This document shows positions 50,469 through 60,611 of a DNA stretch of 64,000 nucleotides, in pieces. The position numbers and the translations under genes were made by a program. The number at the start of each line of letters is the position of its first letter. Positions within the stretch are counted from its first letter, which is position 1. The stretch covers positions 4,154,001-4,218,000 of the forward strand of contig OY787533.1 of assembly GCA_963678925.1 (NCBI GenBank). Reading direction: 5' to 3'. The notes beneath the pieces are model-generated. The model saw only the letters and a list, made by a program, of their open reading frames with translations, was not told the origin of the DNA and did no database searches. The stretch is from G963665925 sp963678925 (GTDB lineage Bacteria > Bacillota > Clostridia > Peptostreptococcales > Acidaminobacteraceae).

Positions 50469-53390
50469 TTACTTTCTCAGTGGCACAATTACATCAAAGG
50501 TATCGGCATTTTCCTTGATGGTCGTGTCATTTCCAAGAACGCAAACGAAATTGTCCTGCATGGTTTTATTTAAAAGCTCAGCGTATTGTCTCAAGTCATC
50601 CACAGTCGTGCTTAGTATTTCGCGTCTGTCCTGCTGAAGCATGTCATAATCTATGCCGGAAATATAGTTTGCTGTGGCGGTTCTGCCTTTCATATGCGGC
50701 GTCATGGCAGCATCTTCCTTACTGATTGTACCAATAATGTATTTGTCCAGAGCGGACTGGTTCAAGTCAAGAGATGCAATGAAATCACCAGCGCCATCAT
50801 AGACATTCAATGTTTCAGTCAGGTTGGGGTCGCGGTAGGATGCGACTGTCATATTGCCTGTCTGACTTGCTGAAATGGAGCAGCCATAAGCACCACCTTT
50901 GGCACGGATTCTGTCATGCAGGTATTCGCTGTTGAGTAGCGTTGTCAGGACATGAATACTGCCTGAATAGTCATAGCCGTGGTTTCTGTAATTAGAAGCC
51001 TTGGATACGTACTGGACACCGCCCGATGTCGTAATGCCTTCATTGATCTGTTTGAAGTTGTAATTGTGTACGGCTTTTTCATAAGGTGTATTGTTCATGC
51101 CACTATACAAACTGTCAAGTGTTGCCTTAAAACGCATGTAATCCTGGCGTGAGCCAGTTAGGCTGATGACAAGCTCGCGTCTGTTAAACACTGCTTTTGA
51201 AATCGCTTGGAGTTTGTTAGACAGGGCGTCAGACTCTACATCAAAATTTTGCACCAAATCGCTTAAGAACCAGTAGAAATCAAGTCCATAAAGGTGCTCT
51301 GTGTATCTTGCGATTGGAGAGTAATAGGACTGGCAGCGACGTCCTGCAATACTATGTCCATTTTGCTGGAATCCAGCCTCCATTTTGGATTTGTGTTCCT
51401 GCAGCAGGTCCTTCAGGCGTTTTCTGTCTGTAAATTGAGTTTCAACTAGAAGCTCATTCACAAGAGCGTTGACAACATCGATAGCCTTGCCAATCGCTTT
51501 TGTGCGTACAGCGACCTTAGGATAGAAGGTCTTATCTGTATCGGTTGCCGAGTAAACAATCGACTGGACTGTAACCCCACCTGTATAGCGGTAGATTTCC
51601 TTTGTCAAATCCACATAGGTGTGCTTTTCAGTGTCTAGCTTTCCAAGAAGTATGGTTAGGAGATTGACATAAGGCACATCCTCCAGGCCAATGTGGTTCA
51701 AATCAAAAATATAGTCAACATAGGCAATATCATTAGAGAAAATATCATGATGTAGAAGGGTTACCTCTTCCTCTTTTTCAACCGCCTGCGGGATGTTTTC
51801 CGCGTCCTTTTCAACATCAGATACGGAAAGCATAGGAATGGTTGCCAGTGCTTCTGGTGAATCTGGAGTGAGCTGTTTTTCTCTAAGTTGAGCATTGTCT
51901 TCAATGAGTTTTTCGATTTCTTCTGAGCTCAATTGCGTCTTGTAAGCTTCCAGCTTCTTTTCAATTTCTTTGGCTTTTTGATCCCCAAGTCCAGGCTGTG
52001 GTTTGAGCACGATAAGCGCCTGGTGCGGGTTCTGAAGAAACTTTTCTTCCAGGAACTCCTCAAAATGGTCTGTCTCAATCAGGTTTCTGATGGTTTCAAG
52101 AAGACCGCTGTATTTAAGGTATAGAGCAGGATCGTCATTGTAGAGCCAGCTCTGCATGGAGTTGATATGGTAAATGATGCCCTTGGTAGGGAAGCGAGAG
52201 GCCTCACGCATGTCATACTCAACAATATTGACAGAAGACCGGATCAGATCTTTGTCTATGCCGTCCTCAACAAGCTGGCGCATTGTATTCTCAATGATGT
52301 CTACAAACTGGTCCTTTTTATCTGTGCTCGTATTTTTCAAAATAATAGAAACACCTGCATGTGCACCGTCAGTTGCAGCAGCGGAAACCTCTTCGCCAAG
52401 TTCGGCGTCGCTGAGTGCCTTTTTGATTGGCGCGGCAGTAGAAGACACCAGTGCATGCTTGAGAATCTGACCTGTTAAATACTCGATAGGCTCTGTTACA
52501 AGCCCAAGATTGTAGCTGAGTGATAGATAGTCTCTATTCTCTGTGCTTTCATCTTCCGAAACAGGATAAAACGCGGTCTTCTCAACACGCTCTGCAAGAG
52601 GAGTCTGCAGGCTGATTTTTGAATCGATTTCCTGACGTTCAAAATGACACAGGTAGTCTTCATTCATATGTTGAAGATATTTGTCAATATCACCATTTCC
52701 GTAAAGGAAAAGATAACAGTTTGAAGGATGATAATACTTCTTGTGGAAGGCTCTGAAATCTTCAAGTGTAAGGTCTGGAATGAAATCAGGATTCCCGCCT
52801 GAAGAGTGGCTGTAGCACGTGTTTGGATAAAGTGCTTCATCTATGAGATCTTCAAGGAATGAGTCTGGCGTAGAGTAGGCGCCGCGCATTTCATTGTAAA
52901 CCACACCCTTATAGGTAATGGCTTCATCCTTGTCATGGATATCATAATGCCAGCCTTCCTGCATGAATATTTCCGGCGTTTCATGCAGCATAGGGAAGAA
53001 AACACTGTCCAGATAGACATCCATCAGATTAGTGAAATCTTTTTCGTTCCTGCTGGCAACAGGATAGATTGTTTTGTCACTGAAAGTCATGGCATTGATG
53101 AAAGTTTTCAAAGACCCTTTGACCATGTCCATAAAAGGTTCTTTGGTCTTGTATTTTCTAGAGCCTGAAAGTACGCAGTGCTCTACAATATGAGGGACAC
53201 CGGTGCTGTCAGTTGGCGGGGTGCGGAATGCGGCTGAAAAGACCTTGTTGTCATCGTCAGATTCCAGATTGAGGAGTTTGGCACCAGAGTGTGTATGTTC
53301 GAATATATAAGCGATTGCGTCAAGTTCCTCAATCGGGTATTTATCAATGAGTTCAAAGCCATGATAAGTCTTGTTCAATTCATATTTCAT
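50469..53390 (-). CDS. M16C family zinc metallopeptidase (presequence-protease/insulinase type)
   Basis: This 973-residue cytoplasmic peptidase has the inverted zinc motif HIVEH at residues 67-71 (H67, E70, H71), and the distal acidic ligand likely in the YNEMRGAYS region about 75-100 residues later. The four-domain layout and length match the presequence-protease (PreP) group, which encloses and degrades short unfolded peptides. The start at 53390 has AAAGGAGAG on the complement six bases upstream; a reading from 53411 is less likely. The central region (about 470-540) is a charged helical hinge, as in the family. Confidence 0.92.
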   Translation of the reverse strand: MKYELNKTYHGFELIDKYPIEELDAIAYIFEHTHSGAKLLNLESDDDNKVFSAAFRTPPTDSTGVPHIVEHCVLSGSRKYKTKEPFMDMVKGSLKTFINAMTFSDKTIYPVASRNEKDFTNLMDVYLDSVFFPMLHETPEIFMQEGWHYDIHDKDEAITYKGVVYNEMRGAYSTPDSFLEDLIDEALYPNTCYSHSSGGNPDFIPDLTLEDFRAFHKKYYHPSNCYLFLYGNGDIDKYLQHMNEDYLCHFERQEIDSKISLQTPLAERVEKTAFYPVSEDESTENRDYLSLSYNLGLVTEPIEYLTGQILKHALVSSTAAPIKKALSDAELGEEVSAAATDGAHAGVSIILKNTSTDKKDQFVDIIENTMRQLVEDGIDKDLIRSSVNIVEYDMREASRFPTKGIIYHINSMQSWLYNDDPALYLKYSGLLETIRNLIETDHFEEFLEEKFLQNPHQALIVLKPQPGLGDQKAKEIEKKLEAYKTQLSSEEIEKLIEDNAQLREKQLTPDSPEALATIPMLSVSDVEKDAENIPQAVEKEEEVTLLHHDIFSNDIAYVDYIFDLNHIGLEDVPYVNLLTILLGKLDTEKHTYVDLTKEIYRYTGGVTVQSIVYSATDTDKTFYPKVAVRTKAIGKAIDVVNALVNELLVETQFTDRKRLKDLLQEHKSKMEAGFQQNGHSIAGRRCQSYYSPIARYTEHLYGLDFYWFLSDLVQNFDVESDALSNKLQAISKAVFNRRELVISLTGSRQDYMRFKATLDSLYSGMNNTPYEKAVHNYNFKQINEGITTSGGVQYVSKASNYRNHGYDYSGSIHVLTTLLNSEYLHDRIRAKGGAYGCSISASQTGNMTVASYRDPNLTETLNVYDGAGDFIASLDLNQSALDKYIIGTISKEDAAMTPHMKGRTATANYISGIDYDMLQQDRREILSTTVDDLRQYAELLNKTMQDNFVCVLGNDTTIKENADTFDVIVPLRK

Positions 53391-53603
53391 TTGATCTCTC
53401 CTTTGCGTCAAAAAATATACTATTTCAGTTATGTATATTATACGGGGAAAAGACCAATTTTAAAAGCATAAATATCCATATACTGTAAAAAGCGTCGGTA
53501 GATTTTAATGGAATGCACGGTGGATTGTCTTTAGAGTAATACATTGTATATGGGGTAACTATAAATAGGAGGGTAACTACGTACTTATATGGAGGCGAGT
53601 AAG

Positions 53604-55172
53604 ATGAAAAGGGGATTCATATTACTTCTGATGCTTATGCTGATATTTACATCAGCTCTTCCTGCAAATGCAACATTTGCAAGTGTGAACGACTATTTTG
53701 ACAAGCTCTTCATTACAATCAGTCAGAGTGCGGGTGATGAGATTGACAGCATTGGATATTCCATGCTGCCTTCAAAGATTATTGACGATCTGAAAAATGA
53801 ATATGGCTATGGTGCAGAGGATGTGTCAAGTGTCGTGAGAATCAAGCCATCTTCTGTTACGGTCGCTTCTTCGCTTGTAATTAAGGGGGCTAACGTCGTC
53901 AATGACAATGCTGGATATATGATTGATTATGCGACAGATGGTCTTGATGCCGTTATTGACAGTATGGCAATACAGGTTATTGGAACTGCGACGCAGACCT
54001 ACGGCGGCACACCAGGAAAGTATGCTGTATATGCATATTCCATGAGTGAAGACATGGAAGAAGCCTTTGTGATCCTAGATGAGGTGAGCAACATCAAGGA
54101 TTTGGCATCTGTACAGACTATAGGCTTGACGCTTTCAACAAAGCTTCTGAATGCGGAAATGAATTATATCAATGAGCATATGCCTGCAGGTCTCAGCAAT
54201 CTTTATGCCCTCGACAAAGGCGAAGCACAAGATCTGATTATCTTTGCTGTCTATATAGACAAGCTCAATATGGATTGTGGACTTATGGAAAAAGGTGTGA
54301 AATTTTACTATCTGAATAAGGAAAATGGTGTCTATTCTTATCCAAACTACCATAATGCAATGGTCTATTCTACAGTCAATATCTATCCGGATGATAGTGT
54401 CTTCTATTACACCTATGATGCTGCAAGACAGTCAGTGGAGTATGCAGAGTTGTATCCGACGCGCTCGAACATCTTGGCGGCATATGCCTTTGTTGAAAAT
54501 GCCCCTGCTATCAATGCATCCAGCGAGCTCAGCGTTAGGGCAAATGCACTTATGGACACCCTGACCCTTCTTGAAAACACAAGTGCTGGTGAAACAGTCG
54601 TCTTTGCTGACGCCAAGCTTGAGTCCTATATAAGGACACAAATAGGCAAGCCATCAGGCACCTTGACCGCAAATGATCTGGCTGGTGTTGAGGAAATCTA
54701 TGCTGCTTCAAGTGGAATCAGCGACATTAGCGGCATTGAGTACTGTGTCAATCTAAAGAAACTGGATCTTTCCCGGAATTCTATAAGGAGCATTGAGCCG
54801 CTGAGAGGACTTAGAGAACTGACCTATTTTGCAATACACAATAATCAGGTTTCTGATCTTGGCCCGTTGAGCAACAAGCAAAAGCTGACAAAGCTAGTAC
54901 TTTGGAATAACAGCATAAAGGACTTGAGCCCCTTATCTGCCCTCTATAATCTGAAGCACTTGGATGTGAGCAGAAATGATATTGAAGATATCACTGCAAT
55001 AAGAGAACTTACAAATCTTGAGGTCCTTTCAATTGCATACAACAACATTAAAAGCATTGAAGCGGTAAGGTATCTCACAAAGCTCTATCACTTCTATATT
55101 GGCGGAAATCCAATATATGATACATCACCTACAAACTCCTATTACAGCAATATAATCAACAAGGACTTTTAA
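53604..55172 (+). CDS. Exported leucine-rich-repeat protein, internalin-like
   Basis: This 522-residue protein has a signal peptide (about 1-24, ILLLMLMLIFTSALPANA). An N-terminal domain of about 300 residues has no recognised family. Then comes an internalin-type cap (FADAKLESYIRTQIG) and about six 22-residue leucine-rich repeats from about 375 to 515 (LKKLDLSRNSI, LTKLVLWNNSI, LKHLDVSRNDI). No LPxTG or other cell-wall anchor is seen, so it is probably secreted or loosely attached. ATG 53604 follows GGAGG; an upstream in-frame ATG at 53589 overlaps that site. It is a single-gene unit. Confidence 0.87.
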   Translation: MKRGFILLLMLMLIFTSALPANATFASVNDYFDKLFITISQSAGDEIDSIGYSMLPSKIIDDLKNEYGYGAEDVSSVVRIKPSSVTVASSLVIKGANVVNDNAGYMIDYATDGLDAVIDSMAIQVIGTATQTYGGTPGKYAVYAYSMSEDMEEAFVILDEVSNIKDLASVQTIGLTLSTKLLNAEMNYINEHMPAGLSNLYALDKGEAQDLIIFAVYIDKLNMDCGLMEKGVKFYYLNKENGVYSYPNYHNAMVYSTVNIYPDDSVFYYTYDAARQSVEYAELYPTRSNILAAYAFVENAPAINASSELSVRANALMDTLTLLENTSAGETVVFADAKLESYIRTQIGKPSGTLTANDLAGVEEIYAASSGISDISGIEYCVNLKKLDLSRNSIRSIEPLRGLRELTYFAIHNNQVSDLGPLSNKQKLTKLVLWNNSIKDLSPLSALYNLKHLDVSRNDIEDITAIRELTNLEVLSIAYNNIKSIEAVRYLTKLYHFYIGGNPIYDTSPTNSYYSNIINKDF

Positions 55173-55177
55173 TCAGA

Positions 55178-55245
55178 AAGGCCGGTACGTATGATTTGCG
55201 GCTATAGTAATACGCAAATCGTAGCGAATCGGCTTTCATTTTACG
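55178..55245 (+). terminator. Long imperfect terminator hairpin after the LRR gene
   Basis: ATGATTTGCG (55191-55200) pairs with CGCAAATCGT (55213-55222), and the outer part of each arm (AAGGCCG with CGGCTTT) pairs again with small internal loops. A T-rich tail follows. Confidence 0.6.
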
Positions 55246-55353
55246 AAAATACGCATTTTGAGCCTTAATATGTATAAATCATATGACAGGCTTTTTTTTG
55301 TGTAGTATGATTAAGGGAAGGGTGTATATAGGTGTGAACCGCCGGAGGTTGAT

Positions 55354-58300
55354 ATGCTTTACCATATATCTAAAATTGAACTCAAACAACAGGCCGACTC
55401 AGAGGAAATCTGGGAAAAGGCATTGAAAATACATGTAGCCAGAGGCGTTGGAATCTTAAGTGGCTGGCTGACACAACAAATACATACGACCGTTTCAGAC
55501 CGAAAAATCTATGAAGTGACATTCGACTTTGGAATGGATGGACTACTGGAAAACCATACCTGTACCTGCTCAGCTGCTGAGGGCATTGAGGGTCTTTGTG
55601 AACATGGCATCGCCGCCCTGCTCAAAATGTATGACAGACAGGAACGTGAAAATGAGAAGCGCGCTGAAGCCGAAAGCGGACTTCATCAGAGCGAAGGTTC
55701 CCAGTCCAATCTGCTTGGAAGCGGTCTTGTTAAAGAAACAGTCAACGATGATATGACGCGGCAGATTCTTCAAATGCTTGATACAGATATGGAACCTGCT
55801 GAAAAGGAAATCGTCAACGTGGAGTTTCAGCTTGAATTTGGAGACCATGTCAATTTGGAAGGATATGCTGCGGCAATGTCTCTTCGCATAGGACTGGACA
55901 GATTTTATATTGTGAAGGATGCACGTGAATTTCTAGCTGCAATTAATACAGGGAGTCGTATCGAGTTTTCAAAGAACTTTGATTTCAACGGCAGCCGTCA
56001 TACCTTTGGCGGCAAGGATCTGCAGGTAATGACCCTGCTGCTTGACCTCTATGAGGAAGCGGGTCTTGAAGCCGGCGAACAGTATGTGACTGAAGGGAAG
56101 TCCAGTGTATTTGAAAGAAAGTACATCCGGCTTTCTCCTAACAGATTCATGAAAATACTGGAATGTGTTGATCGTGAGCGGCTTTTTATTAGCGATGACA
56201 ACAGCCAGTATCCTGCTGTAATACTTCAGCAGCTTCCCGCGCTTGAGTTCCAGCATGAAGTTGTTGGAAACCAGCTCTGCATTAAACTCAGTGAGCCTTA
56301 TCCGTTTAAAATACTGGACAATGCCTTCACACTTGTTTATGACAATGACCGAGCTATTATTCTGCCTGGAGAGGACAAGCGCACAGCACTTCGACACGTG
56401 CATGAGCTCTTCTATACCAACACGGAGCTCTATTTTCCTGTTGAATATATGGAAGAAATCATCAATGCCGTTTATCCGGTTTTTAAAAGAATTGGCCGTG
56501 TGGTGCTTTCTGAAGAACTGTCAGATAGAATACTTCGAAGAAACCTTGAAAAACGGGTCTATCTGGACTATAGGGAGAAGGGCATTGAAATCAAGCTTCT
56601 CTTTGTATATGGTGACAAGGAGTATGATCCTGCTGCAGATGAAATAACCCCAGTTTCAGCACAAAGTAAAGACGCGATTGTGCTTAGGGACCGTGTAGAG
56701 GAACGTGCCTTCTTAAGGCGATTTGACAATCGGATATTTGAAAAAACCCAGACTGGTTTCAAGGTCTCAGGCGATTACAATGAGTACGTATTTTTGAGCG
56801 ACTACGCACCTGTGCTCAAGCAGGAGTCGGTACTCTATGCGACGGATTCATACCGAGACAAGCGTGTGATCAGTGAGGCGCGAATTCACCAGAGCATTCG
56901 TTTGAATGAGACAGAAAACTACTTGGAATACAATTTTTCCATTGAAGGGATTTCAGAACGTGAGCTTAATCATGTTCTGAAGGCTTATAGACTTAAGAAG
57001 AAGTATTATAAGTTGAAACAGGGCGGCTTCATTTCACTTGAGAGTCAATCGTTTGAAATGATGCACTCACTAATGCGCAACTTTGATATCAAGACCAAGG
57101 AGCTTGGTAAGGATATTCGCCTGCCTGCCAGCGCTGCATATTATATTGACCATCATCTTGATAAAGAGGAAAAGCGCCGTGTTTCGAGGAATGACAGTTT
57201 TAAGCGACTGACCATGAAACTGAAAAATCCCCAGTCTATAGATATTGCGGTTCCAGACCGTCTGAAAAAGGTTTTAAGACCTTATCAGGTTACAGGCTAC
57301 CAGTGGCTTCGAACCCTGTCTTCGCTTAAAATGGGGGGCATACTTGCCGATGATATGGGTTTGGGTAAGACAGTCCAGGTTCTAGCTTTCCTGCTGAGCA
57401 AGCAGGAGGATGGCGAAAAGGCGACAGCTCTTATTGTTGCACCGACATCGCTGGTCTATAACTGGGCTGCTGAAATTGATAAGTTCACCCCGGAGCTGAC
57501 CTACCGTATTGTTCACGGAACGCGCCCGGAGCGTGAGTCAGCTATTGGAAATGAAGCGCAATGCGATGTGTTTATCACTTCCTATGCAACCCTTCGAAGA
57601 GACATAGACCTCTATCAGGACATGCACTTTTCCACAGTCATTCTCGACGAGGCGCAGCATGTTAAGAATGAGAGCTCTAAGGTGGCACAAAGTGTGAAGC
57701 AACTGGTTGCATCCAATCGCTTTGCCCTGACAGGTACACCTATGGAGAATCATTTAGGGGAGTTCTGGTCAATATTTGATTTTGTTCTGCCGGGACATTT
57801 GGGCTCGAGATACAGCTTTTCAAAGTTATACGAAAAACCGATCATGAAGGAACAGGACCTTGAAAAGAGTGAGGCCCTGCGTGCTATGATCAAGCCATTC
57901 CTACTGAGACGTCTCAAAAAGGATGTGCTTCCCGAACTGCCTGAAAAGATAGAGAGTCAGGTTCGTATAGAAATGTCCGAAGAACAGAAGAAGGTGTATG
58001 CCGCTACAGTAAGCCGCATACGTGGAGAGTTGGACAGACAGTTTGCAGAGCGTGGATTCGCAGGCTCTCAGCTTCAGATACTGTCGGCACTGACAAGACT
58101 CCGTCAGATTTGTTCGCACCCGTCAGTTTATCTTGAAGATTATGATGGAACGAGCGGAAAATTCGAGGCACTTCGAGAGCTTCTTGCAGAGCTGAGAGAA
58201 AGTGGGCACAGGCCGCTGATATTCTCACAGTTTACAAGTGTGCTCAAACTGATTCGAGAGATGGTTGTGGATATGAATCTTTCCTATCATTACCTGGATG

Positions 58301-58665
58301 GTCAGACTAAGGCAAGAGACCGTGGACAGATGGTGGACAGCTTTAACAGTGGAGACGGGGATGTGTTCCTGATTTCTTTGAAAGCTGGAGGCTCTGGTCT
58401 CAACTTAACAGGTGCCGATACGGTCATTCACTTTGATCCTTGGTGGAATCCTGCTGTGGAAGACCAGGCAAGCGACCGTGCATACAGAATCGGTCAGACC
58501 AAGAATGTCTATGTCATGAAGCTTATTACCCGTGGCACCATAGAAGAGAAGATCATCAAGCTTCAGGAGAGAAAAAGAGAGCTCATTGACAAGGTGGTCA
58601 AACCAGGAGAGACATTTATTACAAGTCTGAGTGAAGACGAAGTTCGTTCCATGTTTGAGATTTAG
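55354..58665 (+). CDS. SNF2-family helicase with SWIM zinc finger
   Basis: This 1103-residue protein has an N-terminal SWIM finger (C70-x-C72 ... C82-x-H84) and a middle region typical of bacterial SNF2-associated proteins (about 100-620). A two-lobed ATPase follows: Walker A DMGLGKT at 667-673, DEAQH at 765-769, LTGTPMEN, and the C-terminal lobe motifs LIFSQFTSVL, SLKAGGSGLNLTGAD and QASDRAYRIGQ. It uses ATP to move along double-stranded DNA and remodel bound proteins; the exact role in bacteria is not established. ATG 55354 follows CGGAGGTTG. A strong terminator lies downstream. Confidence 0.93.
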   Translation: MLYHISKIELKQQADSEEIWEKALKIHVARGVGILSGWLTQQIHTTVSDRKIYEVTFDFGMDGLLENHTCTCSAAEGIEGLCEHGIAALLKMYDRQERENEKRAEAESGLHQSEGSQSNLLGSGLVKETVNDDMTRQILQMLDTDMEPAEKEIVNVEFQLEFGDHVNLEGYAAAMSLRIGLDRFYIVKDAREFLAAINTGSRIEFSKNFDFNGSRHTFGGKDLQVMTLLLDLYEEAGLEAGEQYVTEGKSSVFERKYIRLSPNRFMKILECVDRERLFISDDNSQYPAVILQQLPALEFQHEVVGNQLCIKLSEPYPFKILDNAFTLVYDNDRAIILPGEDKRTALRHVHELFYTNTELYFPVEYMEEIINAVYPVFKRIGRVVLSEELSDRILRRNLEKRVYLDYREKGIEIKLLFVYGDKEYDPAADEITPVSAQSKDAIVLRDRVEERAFLRRFDNRIFEKTQTGFKVSGDYNEYVFLSDYAPVLKQESVLYATDSYRDKRVISEARIHQSIRLNETENYLEYNFSIEGISERELNHVLKAYRLKKKYYKLKQGGFISLESQSFEMMHSLMRNFDIKTKELGKDIRLPASAAYYIDHHLDKEEKRRVSRNDSFKRLTMKLKNPQSIDIAVPDRLKKVLRPYQVTGYQWLRTLSSLKMGGILADDMGLGKTVQVLAFLLSKQEDGEKATALIVAPTSLVYNWAAEIDKFTPELTYRIVHGTRPERESAIGNEAQCDVFITSYATLRRDIDLYQDMHFSTVILDEAQHVKNESSKVAQSVKQLVASNRFALTGTPMENHLGEFWSIFDFVLPGHLGSRYSFSKLYEKPIMKEQDLEKSEALRAMIKPFLLRRLKKDVLPELPEKIESQVRIEMSEEQKKVYAATVSRIRGELDRQFAERGFAGSQLQILSALTRLRQICSHPSVYLEDYDGTSGKFEALRELLAELRESGHRPLIFSQFTSVLKLIREMVVDMNLSYHYLDGQTKARDRGQMVDSFNSGDGDVFLISLKAGGSGLNLTGADTVIHFDPWWNPAVEDQASDRAYRIGQTKNVYVMKLITRGTIEEKIIKLQERKRELIDKVVKPGETFITSLSEDEVRSMFEI

Positions 58666-58719
58666 AAGCGGTACAGATTCAATCTGTACTCTTGAGATCA
58701 GAAGAATGAAATAATAAAG

Positions 58720-58764
58720 AAGGACCGTGAAATGCACTTCAGATGCATTTCACGGTCCTTTATT
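58720..58764. terminator. Strong terminator between SNF2 and the MetS-like gene
   Basis: AAGGACCGTGAAATGCA (58720-58736) pairs perfectly with TGCATTTCACGGTCCTT (58744-58760) around a seven-base loop. It can serve both convergent transcripts. Confidence 0.9.
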
Positions 58765-58772
58765 GCTTGGTT

Positions 58773-58868
58773 TTATTTTTGTTTCGCAGCAATGGAAAGG
58801 CAGATGCCGAAGCCGCCCCATGTGATTCCTATGGCAATAGCTGCAAATAGAATAGCACTTGTGCTCAT
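58773..58868 (-). CDS. MetS-like small subunit of the NSS transporter
   Basis: This 31-residue protein is one hydrophobic helix (MSTSAILFAAIAIGITWGGF start, basic end AAKQK). It matches the pattern of MetS, the tiny partner of the NSS transporter MetP: an MSTSAI start and a WGG in the helix. Its ATG shares the last base of the transporter's TAA stop, so translation is coupled, and GGGGTGA lies upstream on the complement. It probably stabilises or assists the transporter in the membrane. It is so short that routine annotation would miss it. Confidence 0.82.
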   Translation of the reverse strand: MSTSAILFAAIAIGITWGGFGICLSIAAKQK

Positions 58869-60376
58869 TACATCTTCACCCCTTCATTGATTATTCTTTC
58901 ATGTTCGTCGTTGCCCTTAAATGATTTGAAGACAAGGGCGCCCAACAGAATGATTACAAGTGTACCGCCGCCGTATACAGACAGCGCCTTGATTGAGTAG
59001 CCTTCATAACCCTTTGAGAAGTCTGTGTAAGTATTGAACAGGAACATGACAGAAAGCAGGGCAGGTGTCATGTATTTCAGTGTGAAGTTCCACCAAGTGC
59101 CTACTTCAAAGTCCGACATGCTGTTCGCATATGCACGGATTTCTTCCAGATTCATGAGCCAAGCAATAAGGACGATCTCAACCAGGCCTGAAATTGCAAT
59201 CGCGTACGTGTTGATGAAGTGATCGACAATGTCAAGAATGTAGAGACCTGCACCTGTTACGAAAATAAGTGATGTCAGGAAACCGACAATTGTAATTACC
59301 GTAAGTGTTTTTTTACGTTCGAAACCGAACTTGTCTGTGAAGCTGGATACAAGTACTTCAATAATTGACATACTTGAGCTCAGACCTGCAAATATCAGAC
59401 AAAGGAAGAAGAGTGCTCCCATGAGTCCGTTTGCGCCAGGAAGGGCATTGATTGCCTGTGGGAATACGATGAAAGCAAGTCCAATACCGCCAGCATTCAC
59501 CTCTGAAACAGGGACGCCCTGTTGAGCAGCCATGTATCCAAGTACCGAGAAAACGGCAATACCAGCAAGGATACTGAATGAACAGTTACCCAGACCCGTT
59601 AGAAATGCATTGTTGACAATGTCTGTCTTCTCAGGCAGGTAAGATGCGTAGGTAATCATGATACCGAAGCAGATACTCAGAGAGTAGAAAATCTGTCCGT
59701 AGGCAGCAAGCCATACCGTTGGGTCCTTAAGAGCACCGAAGTTAGGCTTGAAGAAGTAGTCAAGACCTTGTGCCGCGCCTTCCAGTGTCAGGCCACGAAC
59801 TGCAACAATCAACAGACAGAAAATTAGCAGAGGCATGAATACCTTGTTTGCTTTTTCAATGCCTGACTTGATACCGCCCATGAGTACAGCATAGTTGATG
59901 CCCCAAACAAGTGCCAGTGCGATAAGCATTTTTGTGTTTACACCGCCAATGATGAATGGACCGTCTGTAATGCTCAGGAACTCTCCAAAGAAGAATCCGC
60001 TGGTGTCCGTTCCCCATGCTGATGTGAAACCGTATGTAAGATAATTGATTGTCCATCCGATGATGGCAACATAATAAACAGTAATTCCAAATGAAATCAG
60101 GGTTTGCATCCATCCTAGGATTTCCATCTTCCCATTGATTTTACCAAAGCATCCAGGCGCAGAACGTTTGATTTTGTGTGCGACTGAAAACTCGAGAATC
60201 AAAATTGGAATACCTGCTGTTAGCAGTGCAAACAGATATGGAATCATAAATGCACCACCGCCGTTGCTTGACGCAACATAAGGGAATCGCCAAATGTTCC
60301 CCAAACCGATTGCAGAACCAATCGCTGCAATTACGAAGCCCATACGCGAGCCCCATTGTCCTCTTTCTTTACTCAT
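58868..60376 (-). CDS. Sodium-dependent transporter, NSS (neurotransmitter:sodium symporter) family
   Basis: This 502-residue membrane protein has about twelve helices. The family sodium/substrate motif GSAIGLGNIWRFPY is at residues 15-28. Further typical patterns are GGGAFMIPYL and, in the middle, FYSLSICFGIMITYASY. Bacterial NSS proteins import amino acids such as tryptophan, tyrosine, leucine or methionine with sodium. The start at 60376 has AAGGAGACATT on the complement. With the MetS-like gene directly behind it, import of methionine or alanine is a reasonable guess, but not proven. Confidence 0.92.
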   Translation of the reverse strand: MSKERGQWGSRMGFVIAAIGSAIGLGNIWRFPYVASSNGGGAFMIPYLFALLTAGIPILILEFSVAHKIKRSAPGCFGKINGKMEILGWMQTLISFGITVYYVAIIGWTINYLTYGFTSAWGTDTSGFFFGEFLSITDGPFIIGGVNTKMLIALALVWGINYAVLMGGIKSGIEKANKVFMPLLIFCLLIVAVRGLTLEGAAQGLDYFFKPNFGALKDPTVWLAAYGQIFYSLSICFGIMITYASYLPEKTDIVNNAFLTGLGNCSFSILAGIAVFSVLGYMAAQQGVPVSEVNAGGIGLAFIVFPQAINALPGANGLMGALFFLCLIFAGLSSSMSIIEVLVSSFTDKFGFERKKTLTVITIVGFLTSLIFVTGAGLYILDIVDHFINTYAIAISGLVEIVLIAWLMNLEEIRAYANSMSDFEVGTWWNFTLKYMTPALLSVMFLFNTYTDFSKGYEGYSIKALSVYGGGTLVIILLGALVFKSFKGNDEHERIINEGVKM

Positions 60377-60552
60377 ACTAATGTCTCCTTACTCATCCTC
60401 TTAGAAGGCTCTATGGCCTCTTTCTATATTTGTGTGTTTCCACGGAAGACAATTATCCGTTTATCGGAACACACAGCAATATCCATGTTAGAGGAATATT
60501 AATAATTTGTAAAGAGTTTTGATGAAATTATTTGAAAATTTACTCAAAAAGT

Positions 60553-60596
60553 TGAAAAAAGCTTATCTGATGCAAAAAATTATCAGATAAGCTTCT
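60553..60596 (-). terminator. Terminator of the prfC gene
   Basis: AAGCTTATCTGAT (60559-60571) pairs with ATCAGATAAGCTT (60582-60594). Read on the minus strand, downstream of prfC, it is followed by a T-run. Confidence 0.82.
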
Positions 60597-60611
60597 TGTT
60601 ATTTCGTAATA

